Origin: Gautieria morchelliformis
Taxonomy: Eukaryota; Basidiomycota; Agaricomycetes; Gomphales; Gomphaceae
Length of the DNA stretch: 64,000 bases
Reading direction: 5' to 3'
NCBI GenBank assembly: GCA_015179125.1
Contig: WHVA01000051.1
Span: 286,708 to 350,707, forward strand
Positions within the stretch are counted from its first letter, which is position 1; each line of letters starts with the position of its first letter. Made by a program: the position numbers and the translations under genes. This document shows positions 20,176-34,844 of this stretch, piece by piece. The notes under the pieces were generated by a model. That model made no database searches. It worked only from the letters and a program-made list of their open reading frames with translations, and was not told where the DNA came from.

Positions 20176-23100
20176 TGCGTACGTTGAGGGGACCAGAATG
20201 TAGTCCCCAGCTGTAACCTCGTTTTGAGCTATTAGGACGCCAGCAATGGCATCTGAATACGGGCCGGAGGTCAACACCTGACGACCGATGCCGCCTGCAT
20301 TATCTAGCACAAAGAGGGTCGCATTTATTGCCACAGCCGGTGATGCATGCGATAGTTGCATGCGAACCCTGTGGATTGCAATAAGTATCTCGATCCTTCG
20401 CACAGTTTCAGGAACGTACATAATATGCATAGGGGTCGGTACAGCGATTTTGATAGATGGATTCTGGTGATACCTGCCGAAGTTTGGCGAGCCCGCAGAA
20501 TTTTCTTCCCGCCTACAAGGGTTGTCAAGTATTCGATCCTTGAGAACTGGAGCATACAACATACCAAGCGCCGCGAATTGTCTTCGTGTACATCCCAGCT
20601 CCCTCCGCGGGCAACAACTCTAGATCAAAGGCTCGCAGAGAGGTCAAACAAAGTTCGAATGCGCCTTGTTGACGCGGTTCAAAAGATGAAACGATCAGTG
20701 TATAATCGCCCGCTGGGAAACTATCAGAAACACGTATGGGGTCACAACGATAGCGTGCATACCTTTCAGATGCTGTTCACCATATGCAAATCCATATGAG
20801 TAGGCACCCGTGTCAGCCACCACATCTCCCTCGATGAGCCTAAGCCAAGATGTCAGACTGTGGTTTGGCTTTCGGAAGTTCAGGTCTTACTCGGTGACAC
20901 GCTGGCCATTGGACCAGATAATCTTCACGTTAAGTGGTAGCTCTTTCGGTCCTTTGACCGAAATACAGACTTGAGTGCGGTCATTTTCATTGCTGCCCTC
21001 CCCGGTAAGGTTTGGCCGCAACTGTAGTCGATACTGGGGGTTTGTCATGAATGTTGGATATGTATGATTACCACCGGAAGATCTGCTTGTAAGAGACCCG
21101 GTAACCTAAGACTAGCTCAGCAATGCCATAATCCTCACGAGGACCTCAAAAAGAATACCGTCTTGGAATGGACGGCATTATACGACCGATTCTCAATAAC
21201 AACTTCTCCATGGGACAGGACGGTAATAGTATAGCGAACATCAGTATCTGATCCTTCAAGAGACGTGATGATTGACATTGCGGTATCCCCCTGGCCAGGT
21301 AACACTCTTTTCTGTGGCAGGGTTTCACTGTCATCACATCACAAATAAAGCAACCCTCGTACCAGGACATGTACGCTATCGGAGTATGTTCCCTAAAAAT
21401 AGGTTGGGATTAAGCTCTGATAACTGAATGCAATACTCACATGCACAGAAGGCTTTTCGACTGAGTATAGAGGTTGCGGGTCATCATGTAGAATCGTATT
21501 GAGCGAGATATAGTGTGGTCCTTCATATGTGGTAGTGATATGACGCGTGAGTAGGACCCATATATCTGCTTCCCGCTTCCCGCTTCCTCGCACAACCAGA
21601 CGAACTCTATTGGACACTGAACATAAATTTTAAGGAGGGGGCTAAGTATAGGAACAGAAGTAAACTATGTACCTGAGCGAATCTGGCTGGATGATGATTT
21701 GCATGCTTTCCACAGCCTGATTGTGGAAATGAGTCAATCAGGAATGCCCGTGTTCAGATAACTAACCCATGCAGATAGAATTGGCAAGGAAACAGCGACG
21801 GGTCCCAGCTGAGATGTATGGTGTTGAAGAGCAGGCACGTCTGCCGCCAAGTAAGACGTAGTGCTATTATGGACAATGACCAGAGTTCGGTGGAAGCATA
21901 CATTAACCAACAACATACGAGTAGCGTCTCCATTGGTAATCCTCCCAGGTCCTGGCACCAACGGAGCAGATGACTTCAGCCAGGGATCAAGAAACGTGAT
22001 GTACCGCTCTGTGCCATCATCCTGCACATCTGAGAAATTACCATTAATAATATCTACCATGGATAAAACGACAGTACCTACCTAACACCGCATAGTTATG
22101 CGCTGGGAGTAGATGATCATGTGATCTATCACTGAAACTCGAGGGTGTCCCGACAGTAACTAGACAGTGTCCTATATGAGTATGTGATGCGTAAGGCAGT
22201 GGTATGGTACAAAAACGGTTTTATCAGTTACCCTTTGAGAACCCATTCAAGATCCGGGTCCATGTCCCCTCCATACGAAATTCTGCGCTGTGAGTGACTA
22301 TCGCGTGAGTCTTCAAACATAGGGAAAAAGTTAGACGTAATACCTTCGTATGTGAACGTGTTCTGGTATCCAACCGATAAGAGTGCTTCGAGTTTGAACG
22401 CTTAGGACCGACAAGCATTGAGAAGACTTTTACGATAGCTCACTGAAGGTCTGTTCCTGAATTTCTGGGAACGATGTTCGTTAACGAACAGTGCAATGTA
22501 GAGAGACGAGTACTCACGAGCCAGGAAAGTCGTATCCGCCCATAAGCTTCATGTACTACACACGGTAGTCTTGAACACTGCCAGAAACAGACAAGAGCGC
22601 GCCCTGGGCCACTCACAGCCTTTTCGATTAAAGGTGGCCACAACACATGTTTCTTCCCCGTAGACACGCCGAGGAGTTGGCCCGTCTCTAAGAAAGGAAG
22701 CGCGTCGTCAATAACTGTTCTTAGCCATGAGTTTAGAGATCCCTTTGTCAGTAACGTAGAGGGCCCACCAAGCTATAGAGATATTCAAACACAAGACAAG
22801 AGTGGCATGAATCAAGCTTACCTTCCGCCACGACCCATTCAGAAAGATGCGCACGGCATACCTACCGGACTTGGAAAGGACAGGAAGGCCGTTGCCATCT
22901 TGCGGGTGCAATGAAGATATCCCAAGCTATTCACTCATGGTCAGACGTGCCTCTCACCACAAGAGAAGATCTGACCGTTGATCCGAATCGCCTCTGGTGT
23001 CCGATGCATACAGATATCGCTGCTACGACGGAACAGTCGGTGACGACACATTGTACAAGGTCATCTGGCAGAAGAGTTGCGTCGAGTATACGCAGCGGTG

Positions 23101-23715
23101 GTGGTAGGACGGCGGCAGGCCGCTGCCAGCTGACAGACTCGGTTTTCTGAGCAGGGGCGAGCGCAGGCTGGCCATCAGGATCTCTGAAGCATATATCCAA
23201 AGGTTCAGAGCAATGCCAGGCTTGTTGTGTATCATGCTCACCGATACACATCAGTAACACTTAATTGACCATCTACCTCCTGCCAGGGAGGGTATCTATG
23301 GCGATTCACCAATGACGATCTATCAAGTATGTATGCCTGCTCCCCTGCAGTCCAATTTTATCAATAACATACGCGGCTACCCTTCGAGTGCGCGCAAGCT
23401 TACTCGCAGAGTATGGATTCGCCGTCACAGGACGAACGTCCTGCTTGACCCTTTTTATCTGCTCGGCCCGTTCGAGCGCCTTCCCAGCAGCCATCTTACA
23501 AGTGGCTTTGGCACCTGCGTCTGGGAGAGTCTGTGCAAGATGAAGGAAAGACTCTGCGGCTTTGACATGGAGTTCAAACGCGGCGTCGAAGTCTTTGCTG
23601 AGCTCTTTTTGGGCCGCTTTCGTGCTTAGGGCCTGAGGAGAGGTCAACATCAGGAGAATCCCCCTACCTGCACTGTCCTTACCTGTGCTGCTTGGATTTC
23701 CTTGGCTGCCGACAT
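20104..23715 (-). CDS. PALB: Calpain-7-like cysteine protease with MIT domain (PalB/Rim13)
   Basis: Signalling protease of the fungal alkaline pH pathway; it is recruited to ESCRT-III by its MIT domain and cleaves the PacC/Rim101 transcription factor. Start: [11 protein letters not shown] at 23715, followed by an intron, then the MIT domain ([15 protein letters not shown] to AEQIKRVK, about residues 10-80). The catalytic Cys lies in TDCSVVAA (codon at 23033-23035), then WPPLIEKA and [13 protein letters not shown], a [10 protein letters not shown] segment, the catalytic His in LPAHNYAVL (about 22090) and FLDPW, where the third catalytic residue of calpains is normally Asn (NPW). Two C2-like/CBD repeats end the protein, the last with [20 protein letters not shown]. 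More than ten short introns; exon limits not all resolved. Confidence 0.85.
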
Positions 23716-23891
23716 TACACGGCCGCGCCACTTGAGCGCCCGTAATATCACTCCCAACGAGCCAATCATAAGGTTCGGACCGCATGACAACTTCCTCAAG
23801 AAAAGAAAGAATACGTATACGATTGCTAAAATACACGATAGGGCATATCGATATCATGTCTATCCCATGCTGTCTCAGCTTTACAATCATC

Positions 23892-25651
<1,760 letters not shown>

Positions 25652-26031
25652 GGGAGTAGAGAGCAAGGAGCTGACGACAGCGCGTCCCGATAAGTATACC
25701 AGCCAGCGCCTAAATACGCGTAACAATATTATGGAAAACTCCTATCTAGAGTTCAAGAAGTCTTCTCTTCCCCTCTGTTCAAGCAGCGGTGAATTATTTC
25801 CAACGCTCAAGCGAGCCAAATCCAAGTCAAATCAACACGTTGTAGTAGTTAGTAGTTACTATCATAGGGCCCGAGTTCAACGCCCGCGAGTCATGCGGAT
25901 ATAAGTAACAGGCCTGATGTTTTGATGGCAAACTGGCCGTTCCGTTTACAAAATAATACTTGGCCAACCAATCGGCGTCGCTGCCAGCAAGTCCAGAAAC
26001 ACGTGATACATAGCGGTTAACGCCACCAACG

Positions 26032-27412
26032 ATGGCTGTAGCTCATGGGATCAAGACGTTGGGTGTCCTTGGAAGTGGTGGGCATCTATAATTTGCTGCG
26101 ATGTTTTAACCATTCACTATCCGTAGGCCAGATGGGACTGGGCATTGCCTACGTCGCTGCGTTGCGTGCCAAGGTCCCTGTTCTCCTCTCTGACAAGTCG
26201 CAGACTCAGATCAAATCCGGGTTGGCCTTGTTTGACAAGCTCCTAGCTAAAGACACCGACAAAGGAAAGATCACACGCGAGGAAGCACAGGAAGCGCGAG
26301 ATCGTATCCGGGTCGTGGAAGATGTCAAGTCTATGAGAGATGTCGACATGGTTGTCGAGGTAAGCAAGATAGTAGCATTCTAATAAGCCCGCACTCGAAA
26401 GTTGTCAGGCTGTGTCCGAGAACCTGTCTCTTAAGTCCACTATTTTTCGTTCTTTCGCCTCCGAGCTTCGCCCGGACGCGATTCTCGCCTCAAATACATC
26501 TTCAATCTCGATCACCAAGATCGCATCTACCGTAATTCCGGAAGGAAGTTCTGCTGCATCACTTTCAGGGAAGCAGAGTGCATCGAGGGTCGTTGGTATG
26601 TTGAACCCCATGTCTCTGTATATTACGGCTTCACCCGCCTATGATAGGATTACACTTCTTTAACCCGTGAGCCTTAAACCTACCACATCCCACGCAACTA
26701 ACCCATTTTTCAGTGTCCCTGTCATGGTACCGTCGTCGTTCACGGCGAGTGATGTTGTTCTGACACAATACATTTGCCAGAAACTGGTGGAGTTGATTTC
26801 CGCGTTGCAAACGTCTCCCGAGACCTTGGGCAGAGCGCGTGCCTTTGCTGTTTCCTGTGGAAAAGGTATTTTGCTTATTATATTCCAAAATTTGGATGAT
26901 ACTTATTGATGAACGACCAGAGGTTACTACGTCGCAAGACGTCCCTGGGTTTGTTTCCAACGCGCTTCTCATGCCATTTATCAACGAAGTGTGTTATTTG
27001 CCTGCTCCTACAAAATTTCTCTGAATGGTGGGTGTGATTAGGCTATCATGCACCTAGAGCAGGCGCGCAATCTGCTCATCCCCAAATGATCACTTCTGAT
27101 GCTCTAGAGTTGTGTTTCATAGGGTATTGCTACGCGTGATGATATTGATAAGACACTCAAGCTGGGAATGAATCACCCCATGGGACCCCTGCAACTTGCA
27201 GACTTGTAAGTGCATTCTCTCCTGGAACGGCCGTACATGTATTAACGCTCTGTGGTTTATGCAGTATCGGACTCGATACATGCCTATCCATTCAACAAAC
27301 ACTCTACGAAGGGACATCCGATTCTAAATACCGCCCAAGCGTCTTACTGGGACGAATGGTGGATGCTGGCTGGCTAGGCAAGAAGAGCGGAAAGGGATTT
27401 TATGACTATTAA
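26032..27412 (+). CDS. 3-hydroxyacyl-CoA dehydrogenase (3-hydroxybutyryl-CoA type)
   Basis: NAD-dependent oxidation of 3-hydroxyacyl-CoA to 3-ketoacyl-CoA in fatty-acid beta-oxidation, probably mitochondrial. Starts [14 protein letters not shown]; the intron at 26078-26126 splits the dinucleotide-binding GSGQMG loop. Then VPVLLSDKS (second strand), [10 protein letters not shown], the catalytic His in [32 protein letters not shown], and the C-terminal domain with [28 protein letters not shown] and GKGFYDY before TAA at 27410. At least seven introns, including one of ~48 bp within NPVP. Length (~310 residues) fits the single-function enzyme. Confidence 0.9.
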
Positions 27413-27613
27413 AACGGTATCCATATGTTACATAAATCAAGTCTACATACTGCTGCCAGAGGCTCTACTTGCTTTTGTAGATTAGGCGAGCAACTGGTGA
27501 AGTTAGCTACACACTCGACAGATTTTTTGGTCTGGATTATTATGGTATAAGTTCGTTTGGAACCATCGTCATATTCCTCCATGAATGTCGCTGCTCTTTA
27601 AACCTTCTGGTCA

Positions 27614-29043
27614 TCAACTAATTTTTATCGTACCAGTCTGTATTATGGAGGGGGAGGGGGGGTGCGTTTTGGCGTCGTCCTTGTCATATTTTTCATAAGG
27701 AGCCGAACCAAGTACTAGCGGGATAGCCATAGAGGAACCCCCGCGTCTCTGAGGCCGACAAGTGACGAACCGGACCCAAGAGAGGTCAATAAACCAGCGG
27801 TAGAAACGAGGGATGAGCCTCGCTACTTGGATCATGGGGGGCAGAGCTACAAACATCTCAAGCACCTACAACGTTGGCTTAGTGCCGTGTCGTAGTCCAC
27901 GACTTCGTGGCAGACTCCCTACCTGACCAAACGTTAATGTGAACCTGTTGTCGTTTGTTTCCATTGTCCCCAGCTCAATGATTAGGACCCAGTAAACAAA
28001 TGGTATGACCACAACCGACGCATATTTAATGAAGGGATAATTGTCTCCGACTACTTGCCTAACAACGCACAGCTCAAGAGCATGTCAAAGACTCAGAACA
28101 ACCAGGAACTCACCATACCCTCCAGAATCGAGGCGAATACTGTTTTCCCGGGGACCATATCTCCCTCCTCCTGCGCCAGATGGCGATAATCCACGAGACT
28201 ACAGCTAACGGAACAGGCGATATCATGGTCCATTTCCATGGGCCAGAAAGTTGAGCATTTCTGAAGAGCACAACATGCAAGAAGTAGAAGTCTGGGACCA
28301 GCTGTGCACCAGCTTTTCGTTCGCAGTCAACTTGCACGAAGTGGGATAGATGCGATGGGAGCATAATATAGACAGTAAGACCAATCCAAGCCACCAACGC
28401 TCCCAACACCATAATCCGTGGTATAATTTGACCACGGCGGAGAGTTGGGCCCAGGTGGTTGGCGTTACCCCACATGGTTCGTATAGCATAAATGACGATG
28501 TAAATATTCAAAGGGGACCCGGCTGTCGTCGTTGCGAGGATCGCGTGAATTCGTGTCAGCGAGCGTGTAATGATGGCGATGACACATGGTATTATGATGG
28601 AATACACAGACAATATTTGGGACCAGAAGGACGCTTTGAGTCCCTCGGGGTCGTGAAAGATCAGGATTGCTGGATGGGGACCTGATTTTAGTGAAATTTA
28701 GAAAGACGAAGTTTGGCGCATACATACCGACAAAATGATTGGTGAGATATGCAGATACTCGAACAAAAGGCCCTATACCGAAGAAACAATGAGAACACCG
28801 CTACCAAACTACCTGCGAAATGATACCTCCAATATCCGCGTTAGGACAAAATCCATAGGGACAGCCGTCATCTATGGGGGGGCCGGGATTCAAGCAATAC
28901 GCCGGGAAGAAATCTTGAAAGTTTGTAAAATTAAGGTTAGACAGCATGTCGCTTGTGACCGTACAGGCATTCGAGCCGCCGGGATGAAGACGAACACACT
29001 GCTCAGCGCCAGCAGGGAAAACGTAATGGGTGTAATTAGACAT
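27614..29043 (-). CDS. Multi-pass membrane protein, fungal-specific, unknown function
   Basis: Minus-strand exons: MSNYTHYVFPAGAEQC to CPYGFCPNADIGG (28812-29043), a short exon GPFVRVSAYLTNHFV, then a long exon (28110-28665) with several hydrophobic helices (LSVYSIIIPCVIAIITRSL, ILVLGAL-type and VPLAVVSWIIAIW segments), and a last exon to 27614 that includes a WFIDLSWVRF stretch and a polar tail. N-terminal N-x-T sites and paired cysteines suggest an exposed first domain. I recognise it only as a lineage-specific fungal membrane family; no function can be assigned. A decayed copy lies upstream. Confidence 0.6.
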
Positions 29044-29379
29044 TGAGGCCAGATGATCTCGCTCCTCATTATCTCAGATGCATATATACCTTGAGACACC
29101 ACTGGACCGCGTGATTATCTTTGCAGACCTTCGCCTCCTCAGTTGAGTCGACGCCTATGCAATGCATGGTTGCCAGGACCAAAGATAAGTTTGGTGATCG
29201 ATCCCTAGCATGCGCCGATGGATAAGAATTCCACGGCTGTACCGTCACAGACAACGAAAGAGCAGGATGGAAACTCGGGAGTCAATCATTGCTGCTTCAG
29301 CTTATGCAGGGGGGTACCACCAGCTATTAGAACCACGGTGTAAACGAACGCTCGACATGATAGGCACCTTATCGAAACA

Positions 29380-30480
29380 CAGAAGACATCCAAACGACGG
29401 AATCCCGAATGTACGATGCACCGCCGAAAATTTGACTGCAAAGTTAATCATATTAATCAGCTTTTGTAGGATGGAAGCTGCCAGGTCGGAGTTGAGGTGG
29501 AGGCTTAGAACTCAGATGCCGCGAGGCTGGTGAACAACTTGATCGCTTCCTTCATTTTCTGGGAGATACAGTAGTAAGACGACACATCTTCCCAGAAGTT
29601 TGGCCCGACATCGGCTATGTCGTCAATGTACAAATGATTGTTGTCGCAAGTAGCGCAAGCCGCAATGCCAAGTTCATACGTATCGGAACAAGTTCAATGG
29701 GCAATGAAGGTGATGGTGATGCCGCCAGAGAGGAAGGATCGCTTTGAGGAGCTGGAAAGCGAGTACGGTACGCGGGATGGAAGTGAAGTAACAGTAGTAA
29801 ACGGTGAGTTATAACAAGAGCACGCACATACCAACAAAAAATTTGGTGACATGCGTAGATATGGGAACAAGGGGACTCTATACCAAAAAAAACATTGAGA
29901 ACATTGTCTAGCACCATACCCACTACGTGCGAATAAATATATCCGGGTTGATGGTACTGTATTCGTAAGTAAGCCACAGATATAGAACAGGGGGTGGTGT
30001 TTAAACACGATTACCGCGCCTTACAATTGTTCGATTGGCGCCCATGTAATGCTGGTGAGTTGCAACACCATGGCATCTACGCTACCAAAATATATTGGCT
30101 CAACTGAATGGCGTGCCTAATAATTTCAATTCAGTTGAGCCGATATACATTGGTAGCACCAGCAGGAAGGTTATCGTTGTGATCACCTCACTGGCACGCG
30201 TGGTGGATGACGACTCGGAGCCCTTTCCAAGCTGCTGCTCACAGTCGGCAGTGAAACATGAGAAAAATGCGAGGCAGACGACACGGGATTCCTAGCTTCC
30301 CTACTGGTAGCCAGTACAACCTAGAATGTCCTCGAGACACCCAAGTAGAAGAGGGAGGCAGAGTGGGAAATTTACCTATGGAGAGAAGACATCCAAACAA
30401 TGGAAACGCGCATCCGGATGGATGTACGCTCGCCACACAGAGGCGATAGGGCAGTGTTGAACATATCCAGCTCAATATTG
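29380..30480 (-). pseudogene. Decayed tandem copy of the membrane-protein gene
   Basis: The stretch from about 29985 to 29835 on the minus strand aligns with the exon and intron junctions at about 28820-28700 of the gene next to it (TTATTCGCA.GTAGT, TTGGTATAG, CATATCT.CGCAT). Blocks at about 29384 and 30384 (AAGACATCCAAAC) also repeat. No continuous frame remains. Confidence 0.45.
30081..30157. repeat. 29-bp imperfect inverted repeat (hairpin)
   Basis: GCTACCAAAATATATTGGC... at 30081-30109 pairs with 30129-30157 (26 of 29 positions) across a 19-bp spacer. It lies in intergenic DNA and may be a small MITE relic; no target duplication is evident. Confidence 0.6.
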
Positions 30481-30489
30481 CTCCCACCT

Positions 30490-31210
30490 GGGCCGGGGTA
30501 GAGGCATAGGTTTAGACGCCATGAATCAAGGGAACAACTTCATGCATTCCTTCTGGGCCAATTTTGAGAGTATAGTAACATGAGACAACCTCTCAAAGTG
30601 TGATCCGAACATCAAAAATGCCCTGAAGTGAAGTCGGGCATCGTTGCAGACGCGTATTAGCAAGAATGCCACCTTGATGTTTTAGCTCGTCTGGGAAGAT
30701 GGGAGGCGAACACGATGGGATTTCAGAACGGCTGTCGTTCAATCAGGGTCAGATCTAGAAAAATTTCTTGGTCTCTGTGAGGAACACCCACATGCGTTCA
30801 GCTACGATCATAACAGCGTATATCTGGGCTAGCAAGATACGTTTCAAAAGTTTAGTCGAAAAACTGACTTACGTCTCTGAAGACGAGAGGCGACGGTGAA
30901 CATGAAAAATCACACAAGTTATGGTCGATGGAAAGTTTTTCTTCCTTTCCCAAAATATCCACTAGGCTGAGTGCCAGACAGGAGGAGGGTGGAGAATTGG
31001 AGTCGACGTAAGTCAAATACTAGTTCAAGAATAAGACGTACGATTGGGATGATTTGAGAATAGACTTCTCAAGCGATCAGCAGTAGCAACTTCGAGAAGT
31101 GTACCATAACGCTAATTTATGAAGTAAACAGGTACAAGCAGCCGGTGCGCCGCGGAATCATTTGAACACGCAGAAACTCGTGTGGCCACTGTAGTTGTTC
31201 GTATAACCTG
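30490..31210. other. Intergenic region, nothing recognised
   Basis: No supported coding sequence or repeat. It contains the presumed promoter of the lectin gene starting at 31211. Confidence 0.4.
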
Positions 31211-32893
31211 ATGGTTTCTCTGCGTCGGCTCTTAAAATATGCATTTATCCTCCTCCCCTCCTCTCTTGCCGTGCAAGGGAAAAAGCAACCGCAAGAGCTT
31301 CCTAAACGGGACATTGAGAGGGTAAGCGACGTTGGTCTGGGTAGCACTACGTATCCATTTTATGAGGCTGTTGGTATTTTGCATAGGTTGTACAGCTGCG
31401 GACACACTCCCTCTTTGCGCCATATATCGACCAAGACTTGCAAAATCGGTGCGTAGAACAGGCAGTGGATGGAGAGAGGTGTTGGTTTGAATAGCTCAAT
31501 CTCCAGATGGTGGGACTTTGGTGCAGATGCATATATAGTACGTCTGACTGTGCTGGCCTTATCAAACACCTGGATGAGCTTATGCTGTACAGAATACAAA
31601 CAAGCACATCCGGGTGCGTTGACACGTTTACTCTACTACAACACGGAGCATTGACTTCACAGCAGCTCACACGAAGTGTGCCGTCCCAGATGGTAGGCAT
31701 GTCTACCATCCTGAATCAGCACTGTATAGGCTAACTTCGGAACCACAGGGTTGGCTCTGGTCGCGTCTTGCAGTAACAGCCCAACATTTCGAAATAGAGG
31801 TCGAGTTCAAGGTACGCACTCAGGCGTTCGTAGGCATGTGTGCTTAGATCGTCCGTTAGATCTCTGGGGAGCAATCCCATCTATATGGCGATGGTCTTGC
31901 ACTATGGTTAACAACAGAACGTGCTCAACCAGGACCGGTATTTGGATCTATGGGTGCGTTGGTCGATATTGGTCATTTGAAGGACTATGTGCTTATTCGC
32001 CTCTTTCACGCTAGATAAATTCCACGGGCTTGGAGTGTTTATCGATACGTTGGTCTGGCTCGCTATTGTATCTGAGCGTCGTTGACTCTAGTGATTGATG
32101 ACTAGATACGCGAATTCCCGCCATAATTACTCATTTCCGAATATTATGGCTATGCTGGGGGACGGGCAAACCTCTTATGATCAGGGCGAAGATGGAGAGC
32201 CTAACTCGGTTGCGTCTTGTGCTGTACGTTATATTTGCAGTTTTTTGGCGTTACTCATCCTAACTTTTCACTTTAGGCTAGTGTCAGGAGGACCCACGTT
32301 CCTACAAAGCTCAAATTGACTTATATTGAAGCGGAATCTCTCGACGTGAGTTGGCCACTTTTGTCGCGCAGCACACAGCCTGACACCTCGACAGGTTAAA
32401 GTACAGTACAAGTCCTGTGAGTACCTAGTAATCTGTTTAGCACATGAGGGCTTAGACCCATCACAAGGGAACGAATGGACGGATTGCTTTACAATCCCAA
32501 ACTTTGTGCTTGAGAAAAACCCATTCATTGGATTTTCTGCAATGACGGGTGACGTCGCAGATGCACACGAGTACGTCTTGGACCATGAGACATGACTCAC
32601 CCTAACGTGCCTGCAGTATCATATCGGTAACCACATCGGCCATCATCTTATCTGCAGCAGGGGGATCACCGCGAGCCCAGCTGACGTCCCCGCACTTCCC
32701 CAGCCCCAGCGCCTGGTTCACTTTCAGAGGCCTAGTTAAGCTCATTTTCTTCGGTGCCGTATCAGCCCTTGCCGTCGCCGCCGCGCGGACGTATGCGCGA
32801 CAACGAGGCGGGATACGCGTAGCGGGGGTGGATGTAATGAGCCGGACAGGCGGGTTAGGTACTTTTGCGAGAAACAGTGCTAAGCGATTTTAG
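31211..32893 (+). CDS. L-type (legume-like) cargo lectin, VIP36/ERGIC-53/Emp47 family
   Basis: Type I membrane lectin that carries N-glycoproteins between ER and Golgi. Starts MVSLRRLLKYAFILLPSSLA, a signal peptide. After an intron the lectin domain begins with QLRTHSLFAPYIDQDLQNR, WWDFGADAYI, then GWLWSRLAVTAQHFEIEVEF, a DGLALWLTTE-type strand, GPVFGSM, GVFIDT, YANSRHNYSFP (Asn/His of the calcium site), MLGDGQTSYD, a paired Cys (VASC ... DCF), GFSAMTGDVADAHD and IISVTTSAIILS. A single membrane helix (LVKLIFFGAVSALAVAAA) and a short Arg-rich tail end the protein at 32891-32893. No ER-export/retrieval motif such as KKxx is present at the very end (KRF). At least eight introns. Confidence 0.85.
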
Positions 32894-33159
32894 GCTGCAG
32901 GGAACAGGTGCCGTGTATAGTAACTTATAGATACAGTGGGTGGATCGCAGGAGGCGATAGTAATTCAAAAAGCAACATCGTCAACAAATTAAGCCGCTAC
33001 GAGTGGGGCTTGACTAGATAAATGTCCATGTGTAGTTCGTAATGCATCCTAAACTACTCATAGTACCACTGCTCGACCCGATGGCATCATCAGGTGCTGT
33101 TCTATCGAGACAGTCCTGCGCCAATGCAGCAGACTAACACGAACAACCCCCATCCCATA

Positions 33160-33959
33160 CTATGCTGTCGTCTGCGGGGCTGGACCATTCAACACCGAAC
33201 TCGGCACATTGTTACAAAAGTCTGCCGCATTCGACAAAGCCTGCAAATTCGCCTGTCCTTGCGAGCCATTGTTTGCCTGCCCAACAAACCAATCCTGAGG
33301 TATATTCTTCAGCGCAGGGAGGCATTGTGAACAGTACGACGCCGCGTTCTGCGGGGGAGTGACGCCTGGGAGGATCTGGGATATGCAAACTGCAGCGCCG
33401 GAGGATATGTGGGTGGCGGAAGGGGGGCAGCAACGACATTATTGTTTGCGGTAGGAGAGGGAAGTCCGGTAGACGAGAGCGAGCGGGATGGAGAGGTTGT
33501 AGCTGAGGGCCTGGAATTATTTGGCATCGTGGCAGTGTTGTTGATGGGATTTACGGAGTTGTTGGAGTTAGTCATCAGGCGGACGTCGAGGAAGATAACG
33601 TTGGAGATGACAACAAGCATGAGAACGGCAAGGGCAGCGAGTAAGATGGTGTTTCTGAAGTTCCGTTTCTCGTGTCTGCATTGACACTCTGCACCACGCG
33701 AGCTCCCCAGTGATGTCTGGTCGCCGCGCTCAAGGTCAAATCCTCGACCCTTTCCTACCGTAGGGGTGGTCGGTGAAAAGCGAGACGGAGGCGACATGTC
33801 GCTTGTGGGGGTGATGGAATGATTCTCCGATGGATGTGCCTGGGTATAATATGGTTGGGGATAGCCAGGATGAAGGCCATTTCGATCGACACTGGTTTCG
33901 TAGAAAGATTGGGGGAGGTATAAAGAGCGAAACGTGTCGCCTTCACGTGGTTGGGACAT
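33160..33959 (-). CDS. Single-pass membrane protein with extracellular Cys domain, unknown function
   Basis: Starts MSQPREGDTFRSLYLP. The first ~100 residues are Pro/Ser/Tyr-rich and likely cytoplasmic, then one strong helix (ILLAALAVLMLVVISNVIFL), an Asn/Ser/Thr/Pro-rich stalk with several N-x-S/T sites, and a C-terminal domain with VTPPQNAASYCSQCLPAL and ADFCNNVPSSV ending at TAG 33160. The join between stalk and Cys domain needs a frame change at about 33380, so an intron is likely there. The arrangement suggests a surface protein; I do not recognise the family. Confidence 0.6.
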
Positions 33960-34844
33960 TAATTCTCTTCGCTCGAGTGAGAAGGGTGAGGAATTCGACT
34001 AGGAATTAGTTAGGATATGTAGCGTAAAGAACGAAGACCTCCACGGGAGGATTAATTATGGGCAGACCAGCTGAGGTTCGTGAAATGAATCGTGGCGTCG
34101 TCCGAAAGAGAAGGGAGAAAGACGGAGACGTAGCATAGGAGCTTATACTTGAGGACTCTAAAAATGGCGCCGGCGCCGGGGCATGATGGTGGTCAGGGTC
34201 GCCGTGCCGGCAAGCTGCCGCCCGAGGATTGCTCAAGCTCCTTGACAGGCTACGTTAGTCTACGAAGATCCAGCAGAGGGAGGGCTGGTCGAACGCAAAT
34301 GTCCGTGCTTCCAGTGACGGGGATTCACTTTCTACCCTGCTGTGTGAAAGCGACGACCGGAGATGTACGCCGTTTCATTTAAGCGCCCCTGCATGGCTCT
34401 AGTCCATCGGTCCAAGCTGATCGAGATTTTCACGAAGTATGTCCTGACTCAGATGTCCACAGGTGGACCTTCCGTGCAACGGTGCGGCCCAATAAAGGAC
34501 TGAAACTACAAGAGCGGGTTACTTGCGATTTGGCCGCCGCGCCAGCCTGAGTCTTAGCCCAGAAATAGTACCGGTGAGACATAGTCTTATAGCTTGTAGG
34601 TCGACGATTCGAAGTAGACTCGAACCCAGTCTCGCTATGGTAACGATTAGAAGATAGTCGCTTTAAAGGTTACCAAAGTAAAACGATTATAGAGACTGGT
34701 TCGAGATTCGAAGCAAGCCGGGTTCGAACCGCGTGGTCACGTGACAAGGCTGAGGTTCAAACTTTCACGCGTCGAAACCTTGTCGCCTCCACGACCACGA
34801 GCCTTCCCCTTCGTCTCTTTCGTTTCTCAACCTCTTGCAACCGC
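33960..34844. other. Divergent intergenic region
   Basis: Lies between two divergently read genes and probably holds both promoters. Short open frames here lack support. GGTTCGAA-type words at about 34608 and 34717 resemble the tRNA B box but no tRNA fold was found. Confidence 0.4.

Noticed and set aside
34560-34740. tRNA gene suggested by GGTTCGAA-type B-box words and a CTTCTAA loop
   Set aside because: Anticodon and acceptor stems do not pair and no A box is at the right distance; the words are part of a short palindromic repeat.
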